The position numbers and the translations under genes were made by a program. From CAKUIA01 sp044433115 (lineage in GTDB: Bacteria; Verrucomicrobiota; Verrucomicrobiia; Opitutales; Intestinicryptomonadaceae): 42,109 nt of DNA. Below are positions 1-7,534 of the stretch, in pieces (position 1 is the first letter of the stretch; every line of letters begins with the position of its first letter). Under the pieces are notes generated by a model. That model did not search any database and had not been told where the DNA came from. It saw only the letters and a program-made list of their open reading frames with translations. The stretch spans positions 1 through 42,109 of the forward strand of contig JAWXTY010000017.1 in assembly GCA_044433115.1 (NCBI GenBank), given 5' to 3'.

Positions 1-1
1 A

Positions 2-922
2 AAAGTTGGAAAAACTCAAAACGAAGACTCTTCTACAAAGGAAGAAACTTCAGGCGACTCTAAGGATAAATCTGACAACGCTGATGACACGAAAGATGAC
101 TCTAAAGAAAATTCGCCAGAGGGGAAAGCAGAAAATAATTATAATTGGGATTACAAAAATCCATCAGGTTCTGTTTGCGTAAAAAAAGATGAAAATACCT
201 CTATTTCAAATTTTGAGATTATAAAAGATGCAAATGGTGAAAGCAAAACAGTTCTATTTGGTGATTCAGACAAAACAAATGCTCAAAATATAGACTCTAA
301 TTCTATTGACGATGTTAAGTTTACTTCGGATCCTGAAAAGGGTATTATGATAAATAGGACTTTCGATGCAACAGGAGAAGCTGGTCTTTACGCCTCAACA
401 ACTATAAAAATGGAAGGTTTTACGCCTAATAAACCTGCCACTCTTTTATTTACGGCGAAATGTAGTTGTATGAAAAATGGAGAGTCGTACAAAGAAGAAG
501 TTACTGTCGCTTATGATATGATTGCAGATGACAAAGGCAGAATAGTCGCAGAAAGAGTCCATATTCTTAATACTTTAGAGCAAAGCGATATTTCTTTAAG
601 TGATGTAAATATTGAACTTGAGTCTTCGTATTTGACTGGGTCTGTTGCAGATAATGGGCTAGTAAATACTGCATATACAGGTAAAGAAAATTCCTATCAA
701 AGTGATAATAATGAAATAGTAAGTGCTGCAGATAAAGGAAATCCGAATAAGGATAAAACTATGCTGTTTTTCTCAATGACTCAACATGCCAGAATAGGAA
801 GCTATGATAGAAATAAGAATATACAATCTTATGATAAAAACAATGGAGGTGCTATAGAGACTTATTTAAATGAAGAAGAACCAACACCTATTTTTAAGTC
901 AAAAATATATATAAAGAAATAA
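2..922 (+). CDS. Partial gene, unrecognised protein with acidic Ser/Asp/Lys-rich segment (3' end only)
   Basis: One reading frame is open from base 2 to the TAA at 920-922, so the gene starts outside the window. About 40 residues at the visible N-terminal side are low complexity (Asp, Ser, Lys, Glu, Asn), reading like a linker. The following roughly 265 residues alternate polar and hydrophobic positions, have few cysteines (one near residue 60 and the pair in KCSCMKNG), and look beta-rich. No catalytic motif or known family was recognised. The first internal ATG is at 347, but the open frame and uniform composition upstream argue that it is not the true start. A good intrinsic terminator follows at 941-973, so this is the last gene of its transcript. 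A secreted or surface protein is a guess based on composition only. Confidence 0.6.
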   Translation, partial: KVGKTQNEDSSTKEETSGDSKDKSDNADDTKDDSKENSPEGKAENNYNWDYKNPSGSVCVKKDENTSISNFEIIKDANGESKTVLFGDSDKTNAQNIDSNSIDDVKFTSDPEKGIMINRTFDATGEAGLYASTTIKMEGFTPNKPATLLFTAKCSCMKNGESYKEEVTVAYDMIADDKGRIVAERVHILNTLEQSDISLSDVNIELESSYLTGSVADNGLVNTAYTGKENSYQSDNNEIVSAADKGNPNKDKTMLFFSMTQHARIGSYDRNKNIQSYDKNNGGAIETYLNEEEPTPIFKSKIYIKK

Positions 923-940
923 GTACTAAAAAATATTGCA

Positions 941-973
941 AAGGAAATTCTCTAAAAAGGAATTTCCTTTTTT
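941..973 (+). terminator. Rho-independent terminator after the partial gene
   Basis: AAGGAAATTC (941-950) pairs with GAATTTCCTT (960-969) across a 9-nt A-rich loop, and a T run continues to 973. It lies 18 nt after the stop codon of the partial gene. Confidence 0.85.
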
Positions 974-1020
974 ATAGGCTGTCGAAATCTATCTCTTTGT
1001 CGTTTTCGTAAAAACGCATA

Positions 1021-1338
1021 TCACGAGTCCACATTTTTTCTGAAATTTCCATCATCGTCAAATACATAAAAGCACTCATCTTTGCCCCAGCCTTGATAGT
1101 ACATAGATAATTCTAAAGCACGTTTGGGGTCTTGTAATGCAATCTTTTCAAAAGCACCAAGCTCTTCTTTTGTAGCCACACTTTCCATAGCCTTTATAGC
1201 AAATGCCTTATCAATTTCTTCCTGCACAGCTTCGAAATTGCTCCCATTGCCACTTTGCACAGATGCAGAAAGGCTCTCGCTTGCCCAGATATTTGAGCAA
1301 AGTGCAACAAAGAAGTAAACTAGAAGTCTTTTAATCAT
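1021..1338 (-). CDS. Small exported hypothetical protein (105 aa)
   Basis: The frame can be extended to 1365, but the start chosen is the ATG at 1338, because the residues after it (MIKRLLVYFFVALCSNIWAS) form a textbook signal peptide with a likely cleavage after the WA/SE region. The mature part of about 85 residues is charged and probably helical, ending in a short Gly-Asp-rich tail (DDDGNFRKNVDS). No family was recognised. A GATAAT-like -10 sequence lies immediately upstream on the minus strand, so the leader would be very short and lacks a Shine-Dalgarno sequence. It sits downstream of pssA on the same strand, separated by the pssA terminator, so it is probably a separate transcript. The role is unknown; periplasmic location is inferred from the signal sequence. 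Confidence 0.55.
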   Translation of the reverse strand: MIKRLLVYFFVALCSNIWASESLSASVQSGNGSNFEAVQEEIDKAFAIKAMESVATKEELGAFEKIALQDPKRALELSMYYQGWGKDECFYVFDDDGNFRKNVDS

Positions 1339-1386
1339 AAGTATATTATCGCACGCAAAAGCCAAGTTGGCAAGGATTTTGTTAAA

Positions 1387-1418
1387 GGGGGGTTTAGTTA
1401 AAGGGGGGTAAAGTGGGG
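1387..1418 (+). other. Closely spaced G runs
   Basis: Runs of 6, 6 and 4 guanines occur at 1387-1392, 1403-1408 and 1415-1418 in otherwise AT-rich DNA, between the small exported gene and pssA. Three runs are one short of a standard intramolecular G-quadruplex. Function unknown. Confidence 0.4.
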
Positions 1419-1424
1419 TATAAA

Positions 1425-1459
1425 AAAGGACTCTCTAAATTGCTTAGAAAAAGTCCTTT
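1425..1459 (-). terminator. Terminator of pssA (minus strand)
   Basis: On the minus strand AAAGGACT and AGTCCTTT (1452-1459 and 1425-1432 of the plus strand) form an 8-bp stem with a 19-nt loop, followed by a T-rich tail (TTTTTTATA). It lies 68 nt after the pssA stop. Confidence 0.75.
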
Positions 1460-1527
1460 GAAATTGTGTATTGCTAGTTTATATTATTAGGGGATTTCTA
1501 TTAAAAAGCAATTTTTAGAAGTTCCCT

Positions 1528-2442
1528 TTAAGCTTTCTTTGCTTTTTTTGTTCTTAAGCGTTTTGCCTTTATGTATTTAACTACTTTGAAAAATCTTGGC
1601 AAGTACTTAATTGGCGAATAAAATGCGTAGGCAATAAACAATATACTAAAGCTGTATTCCTTGAAGTATAATGCCATTATCACGCAGGCTATTATGAATA
1701 TAAACGTCCTTAGCTTTGCATTTACGTCCCAGTTTATATATTTAAATGTAGGATAAGGTATGCCACTTATCATAAACCAAGATGTCAATAAAACTAGAGG
1801 AACTAAGCATATAGAATATGTACCTAAATTCGAGCTTAGCATTGTCAAAGATATTGATACTACCACCCCAGCCGCTGCAGGAGCTGGCAAGCCAACAAAG
1901 TCGCCCTTAGAATACTTTTCGTGTCCCTTTATATATGGACAAGTCAATACGTTAAATCTCGATAATCTCACGCAGGCACACAACAAGTATATAAAACTTA
2001 CAAAAAAGCCAATGCTACCCATATAACCTTGCATAAATTGAGGTAGCTCGTCGAGAGGGTTTAGTATCAACAACATAGTCAACAATGCAGGGGCTACCCC
2101 AAATGACACTGTGTCTGCTATAGAGTCGAACTGCATTCCGAACATAGAGGACTTTCCTGTCGCTCTTGCTACCCTACCATCGAATATATCGCTAAATACA
2201 GCCAAGATTATGCACAACAAGGCAAGCAAGAAGTATGAAGTACTTACATCTTGGGTAGCTGGAAATAGCATCTTGCAAAATTTGTGCATAGCAGAGTCGT
2301 CTACTGCATTGTATCTTGCCATTATGCACAAGACCATCGACGAAAAGCCAAAAAATAAATTTCCTGCTGTAAAAAAATTCGGCAAGAGATATATTTTCCC
2401 TGCCTGATGTACGTTCTGCCAAAGTTCTTCTTTATCTTTCAT
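1528..2442 (-). CDS. pssA: CDP-diacylglycerol--serine O-phosphatidyltransferase
   Basis: This inner-membrane enzyme makes phosphatidylserine from CDP-diacylglycerol and serine, the precursor of phosphatidylethanolamine. The full CDP-alcohol phosphotransferase signature DG-x2-AR-x8-G-x3-D-x3-D is present at residues 88-110 (DGRVAR, then G102, D106, D110). Several hydrophobic segments follow, and the C-terminus is strongly basic (KAKRLRTKKAKKA), typical of a cytosolic tail. At 304 residues it is a little longer than many type II PssA proteins. The ATG at 2442 gives a short cytosolic N-terminus before the first membrane span. psd, the decarboxylase often found next door, is not adjacent. The gene is preceded by a BtuF-like gene on the same strand with a 60-nt gap and ends in its own terminator. 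Confidence 0.92.
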   Translation of the reverse strand: MKDKEELWQNVHQAGKIYLLPNFFTAGNLFFGFSSMVLCIMARYNAVDDSAMHKFCKMLFPATQDVSTSYFLLALLCIILAVFSDIFDGRVARATGKSSMFGMQFDSIADTVSFGVAPALLTMLLILNPLDELPQFMQGYMGSIGFFVSFIYLLCACVRLSRFNVLTCPYIKGHEKYSKGDFVGLPAPAAAGVVVSISLTMLSSNLGTYSICLVPLVLLTSWFMISGIPYPTFKYINWDVNAKLRTFIFIIACVIMALYFKEYSFSILFIAYAFYSPIKYLPRFFKVVKYIKAKRLRTKKAKKA

Positions 2443-2502
2443 AATATTCTATTGTTATACTTTTAAGGAAAACATAATTAATTAAAAGAGCAAGAGTATT
2501 TT

Positions 2503-3369
2503 TTATTGAGAGCCTTCCATTATCTCAACTAATCTGTCTATAGCCCCCATTATATGCGTGCAAGGTATGCTAATTAAATCGGAATTTATTGGGTATATAT
2601 TATTATTTAAAACTGCTGGCGTTTTGCTCCAAATCGAGTCTGCTTTATATATCTTAAGCTGATTTTCAAAATCCTCATCGCTCTTTGACTCTATAATAAG
2701 TACTTCAGGCGAAGTAGCCAATATATGCTCTTTTTGAGGAACTGCCCAAGAATTAGTCGAATTTGCCATTATGTTATCTGCCCCAACAAGCTCCAAAATT
2801 TCAGATACATAAGAGCCTTTCCCTGCTGCCATTTGCCCAAACATAACTATAGTTCTCTTCTTATTTAAAGACTTTGCCTTTTGCTTCGCTTGCTCTATTT
2901 TTGCATTAATTTTAGTTATTAGAGCATTTGCATTTTCTTGTTTTTGGAAAACTTCGCCTAAAATTGCTATATTCTTTAATATATTTTCTAGCCCATCTGA
3001 GTGCAAACTTAGGCGAGAAATCTTAAAAACATCTAATTTTGAAGTCAAAACATCGTTTTTTGAGTCTGTTAAAATGAATAAATCAGGTTTTAGATATGCA
3101 ATCTTTTCAAAATCTGGATCTAAAAAGCCTCCAATCTTGATTTTTTTTGTAGCTTCGTCAGGAAATCTGCAAAAACGAGAGTTTGCAAGGATATTATCAC
3201 CTGCTCCTATTGCAAAAATGAGTTCTGTAGTGCTTGGACTAATGCAGGCTATACGCTCTGGCACTTGATTAATACTCACTTTATCGCCCCTTGCGTCGAT
3301 AATTTCCCAAGCTGCAAAAAGCCCCCTTGCAGAGAGTAAAAATAGCAAAAATATCTTAAATAATTTCAT
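2503..3369 (-). CDS. Periplasmic substrate-binding protein of an iron-siderophore/cobalamin ABC importer (BtuF/FepB-like)
   Basis: The 288-residue protein begins with a signal peptide (MKLFKIFLLFLLSARGLFAA). The mature part shows the class III binding-protein pattern: an opening strand with DARGDKVSINQVPERIACIS, the segment STTELIFAIGAGDNILANS, then the GGFLDPDFEKIAYLKPDLFI motif typical of the BtuF/FhuD/FepB group, and a long backbone helix rich in Lys and Ala near residues 155-170. Such proteins deliver B12 or ferric siderophores to a BtuCD-type permease. No permease or ATPase gene lies next to it here, so the substrate cannot be assigned. There is no lipobox cysteine; it should be a soluble periplasmic protein. 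AT-rich DNA with two TTGCAA boxes lies upstream of the ATG and may carry its promoter. Confidence 0.82.
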   Translation of the reverse strand: MKLFKIFLLFLLSARGLFAAWEIIDARGDKVSINQVPERIACISPSTTELIFAIGAGDNILANSRFCRFPDEATKKIKIGGFLDPDFEKIAYLKPDLFILTDSKNDVLTSKLDVFKISRLSLHSDGLENILKNIAILGEVFQKQENANALITKINAKIEQAKQKAKSLNKKRTIVMFGQMAAGKGSYVSEILELVGADNIMANSTNSWAVPQKEHILATSPEVLIIESKSDEDFENQLKIYKADSIWSKTPAVLNNNIYPINSDLISIPCTHIMGAIDRLVEIMEGSQ

Positions 3370-3478
3370 AATATAGAAGCTAAAATTAGGCTAAAATAAA
3401 AAAATTGCAATATTTTTTAAAAAAAAGCTTGCAATTAAAATGAGAATGATGCACTATAGGGTTTTTAATTTAAGTAAA

Positions 3479-3552
3479 GGGCGATTAACTCAGTTGGTTA
3501 GAGTGTCTGTCTTACACACAGAATGTCACAGGTTCGAGTCCTGTATCGCCCA
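3479..3552 (+). tRNA. tRNA-Val (anticodon UAC)
   Basis: A complete cloverleaf can be drawn. The acceptor stem is GGGCGAT (3479-3485) with ATCGCCC (3545-3551). The D arm holds AGTTGGTTA, the anticodon stem-loop is TCTGT-CTTACAC-ACAGA with TAC at 3513-3515, and the T arm is ACAGG-TTCGAGT-CCTGT. The discriminator base is A3552 and CCA is not encoded, so it must be added enzymatically. The ilvN start codon lies only 20 nt downstream with no terminator in between, so tRNA and ilvN are probably co-transcribed and separated by tRNA 3' processing. Confidence 0.96.
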
Positions 3553-3572
3553 TATTATTTCTTCCAAAAAGA

Positions 3573-4067
3573 ATGAAACACACTATATCCGCTCTTGTTG
3601 AAAACAAATTTGGCGTACTCGCTAGGGTTGCGGGTATGTTCAGTGGTCGTGGCTTTAATATCGAGACTCTTAATGTAGGTCCGATGCCTTGCGGAAAATA
3701 TTCCCGCATTACTGTAACTCTCAGTGGTACAGAAGATACTATTAAACAATGTATCGGGCAATTATCAAAGCTTATTAATGTAATCGAAGTCAAGGACTTC
3801 TCTGAATTGGGCTCTTTTGTATCCCGAGAACTTGTAATTGCAAGGGTTCAATGTACTAAAGAAACTAGAGGTCAGCTAATTGAAATTGCAGACCTATTTA
3901 GAAGTAAGGTAATTGACGTTTACAATGATTCTCTCGTTATAGAATGCACTGGTAATCCTACAAAGATTGCTGCATTTTTATCTATGATAGAAAGCTATGG
4001 CATTATTGAAATGGCAAGAACAGGTAATGTATCGCTCGAGCGTGGAATTAACCTCGCAAAGAAATAA
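3573..4067 (+). CDS. ilvN: Acetolactate synthase small (regulatory) subunit
   Basis: The 164-residue protein has the family's N-terminal ACT domain (residues 1-75: MKHTISALVENKFGVLARVA followed by GRGFNIETLNVGP) that binds valine for feedback inhibition, and the usual C-terminal ALS_ss_C domain (LVIARVQCTKETRGQLIEIA, then SLVIECTGNPTKIAAF). It regulates and stabilises the large catalytic subunit at the first step of valine/leucine/isoleucine synthesis. The large-subunit gene ilvB/ilvI, commonly immediately upstream, is absent from this window; a tRNA-Val gene is in its place. The ATG at 3573 is the first start after the tRNA and has no strong Shine-Dalgarno sequence. ilvC follows after 37 nt, forming an ilvNC unit. 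Confidence 0.95.
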   Translation: MKHTISALVENKFGVLARVAGMFSGRGFNIETLNVGPMPCGKYSRITVTLSGTEDTIKQCIGQLSKLINVIEVKDFSELGSFVSRELVIARVQCTKETRGQLIEIADLFRSKVIDVYNDSLVIECTGNPTKIAAFLSMIESYGIIEMARTGNVSLERGINLAKK

Positions 4068-4104
4068 ATATTTTTTAACACAAAACACAAGAAAGATTAA
4101 AACA

Positions 4105-5139
4105 ATGCCAGCAAAGGTATATACAACTAAAGACGCAGATTTAAAAATCTTAGAAGATAAAACATTAGCAGTGATTGGTTACGGTTCTCAAGGACACGCC
4201 CACGCTCTAAACTTAAAAGAAAGCGGAGCAAATGTAATTATAGGTTTGTACCCTGAAAGTAAGTCTGCTGAAGTTGCTAGACAACAAGGTTTTGAAGTTT
4301 ACCCTACAGCTGAAGCAGTTGCAAAAGCTGATGTTATTATGATAGCTGTTCCAGATATGAAGCAAGCTGAAATCTACAAAAAGGACATCGAGCCTTCTTT
4401 GACTAAGGGTAAGACTATCGTATTTATTCACGGTTTAGCTATCCACGCTGGTTTCATCAAGCCTCAAACTGGAGTTAACGTAATAATGGTTGCTCCTAAG
4501 GGACCTGGACACGAAGTTAGAATACAATATCAAGAAGGCAAGGGTGTTCCTGCATTAATCGCAGTTCACCAAGGCAACAAGGCAGCTTGCAAGAAGATTG
4601 CATTGGCTTGGGCAGCTGGTATTGGTTCAATTAGAGCTGGCGTTTTAGAAACAACTTTCAAGGAAGAAACTGAAACTGACTTATTCGGCGAACAAGCTGT
4701 ACTTTGCGGTGGTGCTTCTGAATTGGTAAGAGCTGGTTTTGAAACTTTAGTTGAAGCTGGTTACAAGCCTGAGATGGCTTACTTCGAGTGCTTACACGAA
4801 TTGAAATTGATTGTAGACTTGATGGTTGAAAGTGGTATTTCTGGTATGCGTTTCTCTATCTCTGAAACTGCTAAGTATGGCGATATTACTCGTGGACCTA
4901 GAGTTATTACAGCTGAAACTAAGAAGAATATGAAGAAGATTTTGAAAGAAATCCAATCTGGTAAGTTCGCAAGAGAATGGGCTAAGGAATACAAGGCAGG
5001 TTTGCCTAACTACAATGCTCTTTTAGAAGCTGGCGAAAAGCACCCAATCGAAAAGACTGGTCAACGTTTACGTTCTCTAATGCCTTGGGTTGCTAAGAAG
5101 AACATCAAGGGCGTACAAGCTGCTTACTCTTCTAAGTAA
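4105..5139 (+). CDS. ilvC: Ketol-acid reductoisomerase (NADP+), class I
   Basis: It converts acetolactate to 2,3-dihydroxyisovalerate in the valine/leucine pathway (and the isoleucine counterpart) by Mg-dependent isomerisation and NADPH reduction. The Rossmann glycine motif GYGSQG lies at residues 25-30, followed by the class I segments VAPKGPGHEVR and, in the knotted C-terminal domain, DLFGEQAVLCGG with the metal-binding Asp and Glu, and SISETAKYGD. The frame is open further upstream to 3997 inside ilvN, but homologues start with the MPAKVY-like segment at 4105, giving 344 residues, the usual class I length. Codon use is strongly biased and regular, as expected for an abundant enzyme. A stable hairpin at 5156-5192 closes the transcript. 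Confidence 0.96.
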   Translation: MPAKVYTTKDADLKILEDKTLAVIGYGSQGHAHALNLKESGANVIIGLYPESKSAEVARQQGFEVYPTAEAVAKADVIMIAVPDMKQAEIYKKDIEPSLTKGKTIVFIHGLAIHAGFIKPQTGVNVIMVAPKGPGHEVRIQYQEGKGVPALIAVHQGNKAACKKIALAWAAGIGSIRAGVLETTFKEETETDLFGEQAVLCGGASELVRAGFETLVEAGYKPEMAYFECLHELKLIVDLMVESGISGMRFSISETAKYGDITRGPRVITAETKKNMKKILKEIQSGKFAREWAKEYKAGLPNYNALLEAGEKHPIEKTGQRLRSLMPWVAKKNIKGVQAAYSSK

Positions 5140-5155
5140 GATACTTATTTGATAT

Positions 5156-5192
5156 AATAAGGGCGTGAGTTTTAATGACTTACGCCCTTATT
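5156..5192 (+). terminator. Stem-loop after ilvC
   Basis: AATAAGGGCGTGAGT (5156-5170) pairs with ACTTACGCCCTTATT (5178-5192) with one G-T wobble and a 7-nt loop. The T tract is weak (TTGTGTATATTTG), so it may act as an mRNA 3' stabiliser or as an inefficient terminator. Confidence 0.65.
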
Positions 5193-5216
5193 GTGTATAT
5201 TTGACCAAGACAAATT

Positions 5217-6071
5217 ATGAAAAAATATAGAATAGCAACAAGGAACAGCCCTCTCGCATTAAAGCAGGCAGAAATGGCTATAGAATACCTCTCTCAAAGA
5301 ATGGAGGGGGCGAGCTTTGAGGTCTTGGAATACAAGACTACAGGCGATAGAAGGCAAGATTGGTCTTTAGAGAAAATGGGAGGCACTGGACTTTTTACCA
5401 AAGAACTCCAAGAGGCATTGCTTTCTGGCGAAGCTGATATTGCAGTTCACAGTGCAAAGGATTTAGCAACTTTAGAGCCTGAGGGCTTGTGCTTGAGTGC
5501 ATTTTTGCCAAGAGACGCAGCTCTCGATGTATTTGTAGGTAAAGACTTGCCATTGCACAGTTGCATTGCTACTGGTAGTCCAAGGAGAAGGGCTCAGTTA
5601 AAGAAGATGTTCCCCAATGCTGTTTGGACAGAAATTAGAGGTAGCGTGCATACAAGGTTGAAGAAGATTTCGAACGCCGACTCTAATATAGATGCCACTA
5701 TATTGTCGTCTGCAGGGCTTTTGAGGTTGGGTATAGATAACTTTGAGGGTTTGAAGTTTAGACCTATTAAGGTTCATTGTTGTGTGCCAGCTGTAGCACA
5801 AGGTATTATCGCTCTTGAGACTAGACTTGAGCTTAAAGATGAGCTTGCACAATACACAGACCCAGAGGCGACTCAAGCATTTTTGCTAGAGAAGAGATTT
5901 TTAGAGTGCCTCGGAGGTGGTTGCCAAGTTGCTTATGCAGCTCACTTTGATGGCGAAACTTTCCATAGCTTCCACGAGAAGTCGGACTATCAAAAATATA
6001 CGTTTAAATCTTCAAATCTCAAAGAACGTTTATTTGAGATAGAAGAAATTGCAAAAAAACTCATAGATTAG
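5217..6071 (+). CDS. hemC: Porphobilinogen deaminase (hydroxymethylbilane synthase)
   Basis: It polymerises four porphobilinogens into hydroxymethylbilane for haem and corrinoid synthesis. Visible family marks are ATRNSPLALKQAE at the N-terminus, TGDRRQDW, GLFTKELQEALLSGEADIAVHS with the catalytic Asp in HSAKDLA (D82), the TGSPRRRAQLKK loop that binds substrate carboxylates, and the dipyrromethane cofactor cysteine in CLGGGCQVAYAAH (C236). It has 284 residues, somewhat shorter than the usual 300-320, with the shortening in the C-terminal domain 3. The other hem genes are not here. It follows ilvC by 77 nt, beyond a hairpin, and precedes the DUF1080 gene by 49 nt. Confidence 0.95.
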   Translation: MKKYRIATRNSPLALKQAEMAIEYLSQRMEGASFEVLEYKTTGDRRQDWSLEKMGGTGLFTKELQEALLSGEADIAVHSAKDLATLEPEGLCLSAFLPRDAALDVFVGKDLPLHSCIATGSPRRRAQLKKMFPNAVWTEIRGSVHTRLKKISNADSNIDATILSSAGLLRLGIDNFEGLKFRPIKVHCCVPAVAQGIIALETRLELKDELAQYTDPEATQAFLLEKRFLECLGGGCQVAYAAHFDGETFHSFHEKSDYQKYTFKSSNLKERLFEIEEIAKKLID

Positions 6072-6120
6072 ATAAAATATACTTTACCAAAAGAGAAAAT
6101 TCTATAGAGTTTTTATTTGT

Positions 6121-6885
6121 ATGAAAAAAATTATATTACTATCAAGTTATCTGCTTTTGGCTGCTTCATTTTCTTATGCACAAAAGACAGAAGGGGTTTG
6201 GCAAGAAGGGAAATTCTCAAAAAAAGCTGTTCCAGATGCAAAGATGGAGCTTTTAACTGAGGCGGAGCCAGACACAACTAAGGGCTTTGTGCCTTTATTT
6301 AACCAAACAGGCGACGATGCTCAAGTATTAGGTGGAACTGCAAAGTTTGAATGGGTAGATGGCGAGCTAGTTGGAACAAGTACATTAGATAGCCCAAGAA
6401 ATTCTTGGTACTGCACTAAAAAGGATTATAAGGGCAATATGATTATTACTTTTTACTGGAAGTGGGGCAATGATATTCAAGGTAATTCTGGTATGATGTT
6501 GCGTGCTGGTATAAATAAGAGACAGTGGCTAGATGGCATACAAGTTGAGATTGAGCAAGACCCAAATCGTGGCTGGACTGCAGGTATTTATGGCGAAGGC
6601 GTGTTTAAGTGGCAATATTCTTTGTCGAGAGAAGAACACGACGCTGCAAGAAAAGCAGGAGCAAATTTATACGAGTGGAACAAGATGACAGTTATGTATA
6701 AAGATGGCTATGTTAAGACTTGGTCAAACGGCGTACCTTGTGCTAACTTAAAGTGGAACACAGACTTAGACACTGAAAGACGCCAACTTAACGACACAGA
6801 TGTAATTGGTTTCCAAGTTCACTTCAACAAAAAAATCGAAGGCTCTCAAATCAAATTCAAAGACATAATGATTAAAGAACTCTAA
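6121..6885 (+). CDS. Secreted DUF1080-family protein (3-keto-disaccharide hydrolase type)
   Basis: A signal peptide (MKKIILLSSYLLLAASFSYA) precedes a roughly 230-residue concanavalin-like jelly-roll domain. Typical DUF1080 segments are GFVPLFNQTGDD, FEWVDGELVGTS, NSWYCTKKDYKGNMIITFYW, then NSGMMLRAG, the DGIQVEIEQDP motif and, near the end, IGFQVHFNKKIEGSQIKFKDIMIKEL. Members of this family are numerous in Verrucomicrobiota, Planctomycetes and Bacteroidota, and some hydrolyse 3-keto-glycosides. The presence of one gene is weak taxonomic support. No glucose-fructose oxidoreductase partner is adjacent. A strong terminator follows at 6906-6941. Confidence 0.85.
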   Translation: MKKIILLSSYLLLAASFSYAQKTEGVWQEGKFSKKAVPDAKMELLTEAEPDTTKGFVPLFNQTGDDAQVLGGTAKFEWVDGELVGTSTLDSPRNSWYCTKKDYKGNMIITFYWKWGNDIQGNSGMMLRAGINKRQWLDGIQVEIEQDPNRGWTAGIYGEGVFKWQYSLSREEHDAARKAGANLYEWNKMTVMYKDGYVKTWSNGVPCANLKWNTDLDTERRQLNDTDVIGFQVHFNKKIEGSQIKFKDIMIKEL

Positions 6886-6905
6886 AGAGCAAAGGCAATC
6901 AATAG

Positions 6906-6941
6906 AAAAAGGAATAAGTTTTATGCTTATTCCTTTTTTTT
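6906..6941 (+). terminator. Rho-independent terminator after the DUF1080 gene
   Basis: AAAAGGAATAAG (6907-6918) pairs with CTTATTCCTTTT (6926-6937) with a 7-nt loop; the T run extends to 6941. Confidence 0.9.
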
Positions 6942-6969
6942 GGTGTGCCGAGTATGGCAATTAGCTAAG

Positions 6970-7024
6970 AGGCGAAAGTCCTTAATGGAGGTTAGGGGCA
7001 AACTGCCCTTGCCTAAAATCTTTC
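6970..7024. repeat. Copy 1 of a short hairpin repeat (family R3)
   Basis: The stretch CCTTAATGGAGGTTAGGGGC leads into a GGCA-AAC-TGCC hairpin (6997-7007), extended by TTAGG/CCTAA, then AAAATCTTTCTT. A similar arrangement occurs at 13772-13823. Both sit immediately after the stop codon of a minus-strand gene (STAS here, SET there). No U tract follows on the minus strand, so it is not a standard terminator. Confidence 0.45.
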
Positions 7025-7504
7025 TTAAATTTTACTAAGAAAAGATATAACGTCTTCGAATTTTTTGGCGTTATTGCTGTCTGCTTCGACTAGGGATTTA
7101 TGGGCTTCTAGCATAGCAGGCTTAGAAGAGGGGAGGGAGTCTAGGAAATTAGAGGGTTGAGCTTTTTCTTGGGGTTTTGTTTCTATTTTAGTAATTTTGT
7201 CGATGCCGAGGTTTTGGACAACTTCGAGGTTACGTTCTTCGAGGTTAGTTAAAGATACGCAATCGAAAGAGCCATTTATCGCCTTAAGTTTTATAGCGAG
7301 CTTGGCTATAATACCTAAAAATGTACTGTCTAGTCCAGTACATTCTTTAAGGTCGATGATTACATTTTTATATTTTGCTCTAATAATAGTGTCAAAAAAT
7401 TCAGACACGCCCATACAGTTAAGGTAGCTAGCTCTGCCTTTGATGACGAGCTGAGCTTCCTTATCTTGGGTGTGGACTAAATATTTTGTACTATCTTGAG
7501 CCAT
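7025..7504 (-). CDS. STAS-domain protein (anti-sigma factor antagonist-like)
   Basis: Residues 8-110 form a STAS domain: AQLVIKGRASYLNCMGVSEF, then the VIIDLKECTGLDSTFLGIIA core in which S60 occupies the position of the regulatory phosphoserine in SpoIIAA/RsbV. About 50 further residues, polar and partly helical, extend the C-terminus beyond the compact SpoIIAA length. In the known partner-switching scheme a kinase/anti-sigma factor phosphorylates this serine and a PP2C phosphatase of the RsbU/SpoIIE type removes the phosphate; an RsbU-like gene is present at 36073-37527. No RsbW-like gene is in the window. It lies 30 nt downstream of aconitase on the same strand, so it may be co-transcribed with it. 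Confidence 0.82.
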   Translation of the reverse strand: MAQDSTKYLVHTQDKEAQLVIKGRASYLNCMGVSEFFDTIIRAKYKNVIIDLKECTGLDSTFLGIIAKLAIKLKAINGSFDCVSLTNLEERNLEVVQNLGIDKITKIETKPQEKAQPSNFLDSLPSSKPAMLEAHKSLVEADSNNAKKFEDVISFLSKI

Positions 7505-7534
7505 TTTGTGTAATTATAATTATTAAGCTGATTA

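Noticed and set aside
3997..4104. Longer N-terminus for ilvC starting inside ilvN
   Set aside because: Homologues start at the MPAKVY-like position; the extension reads through ilvN coding sequence in another frame.
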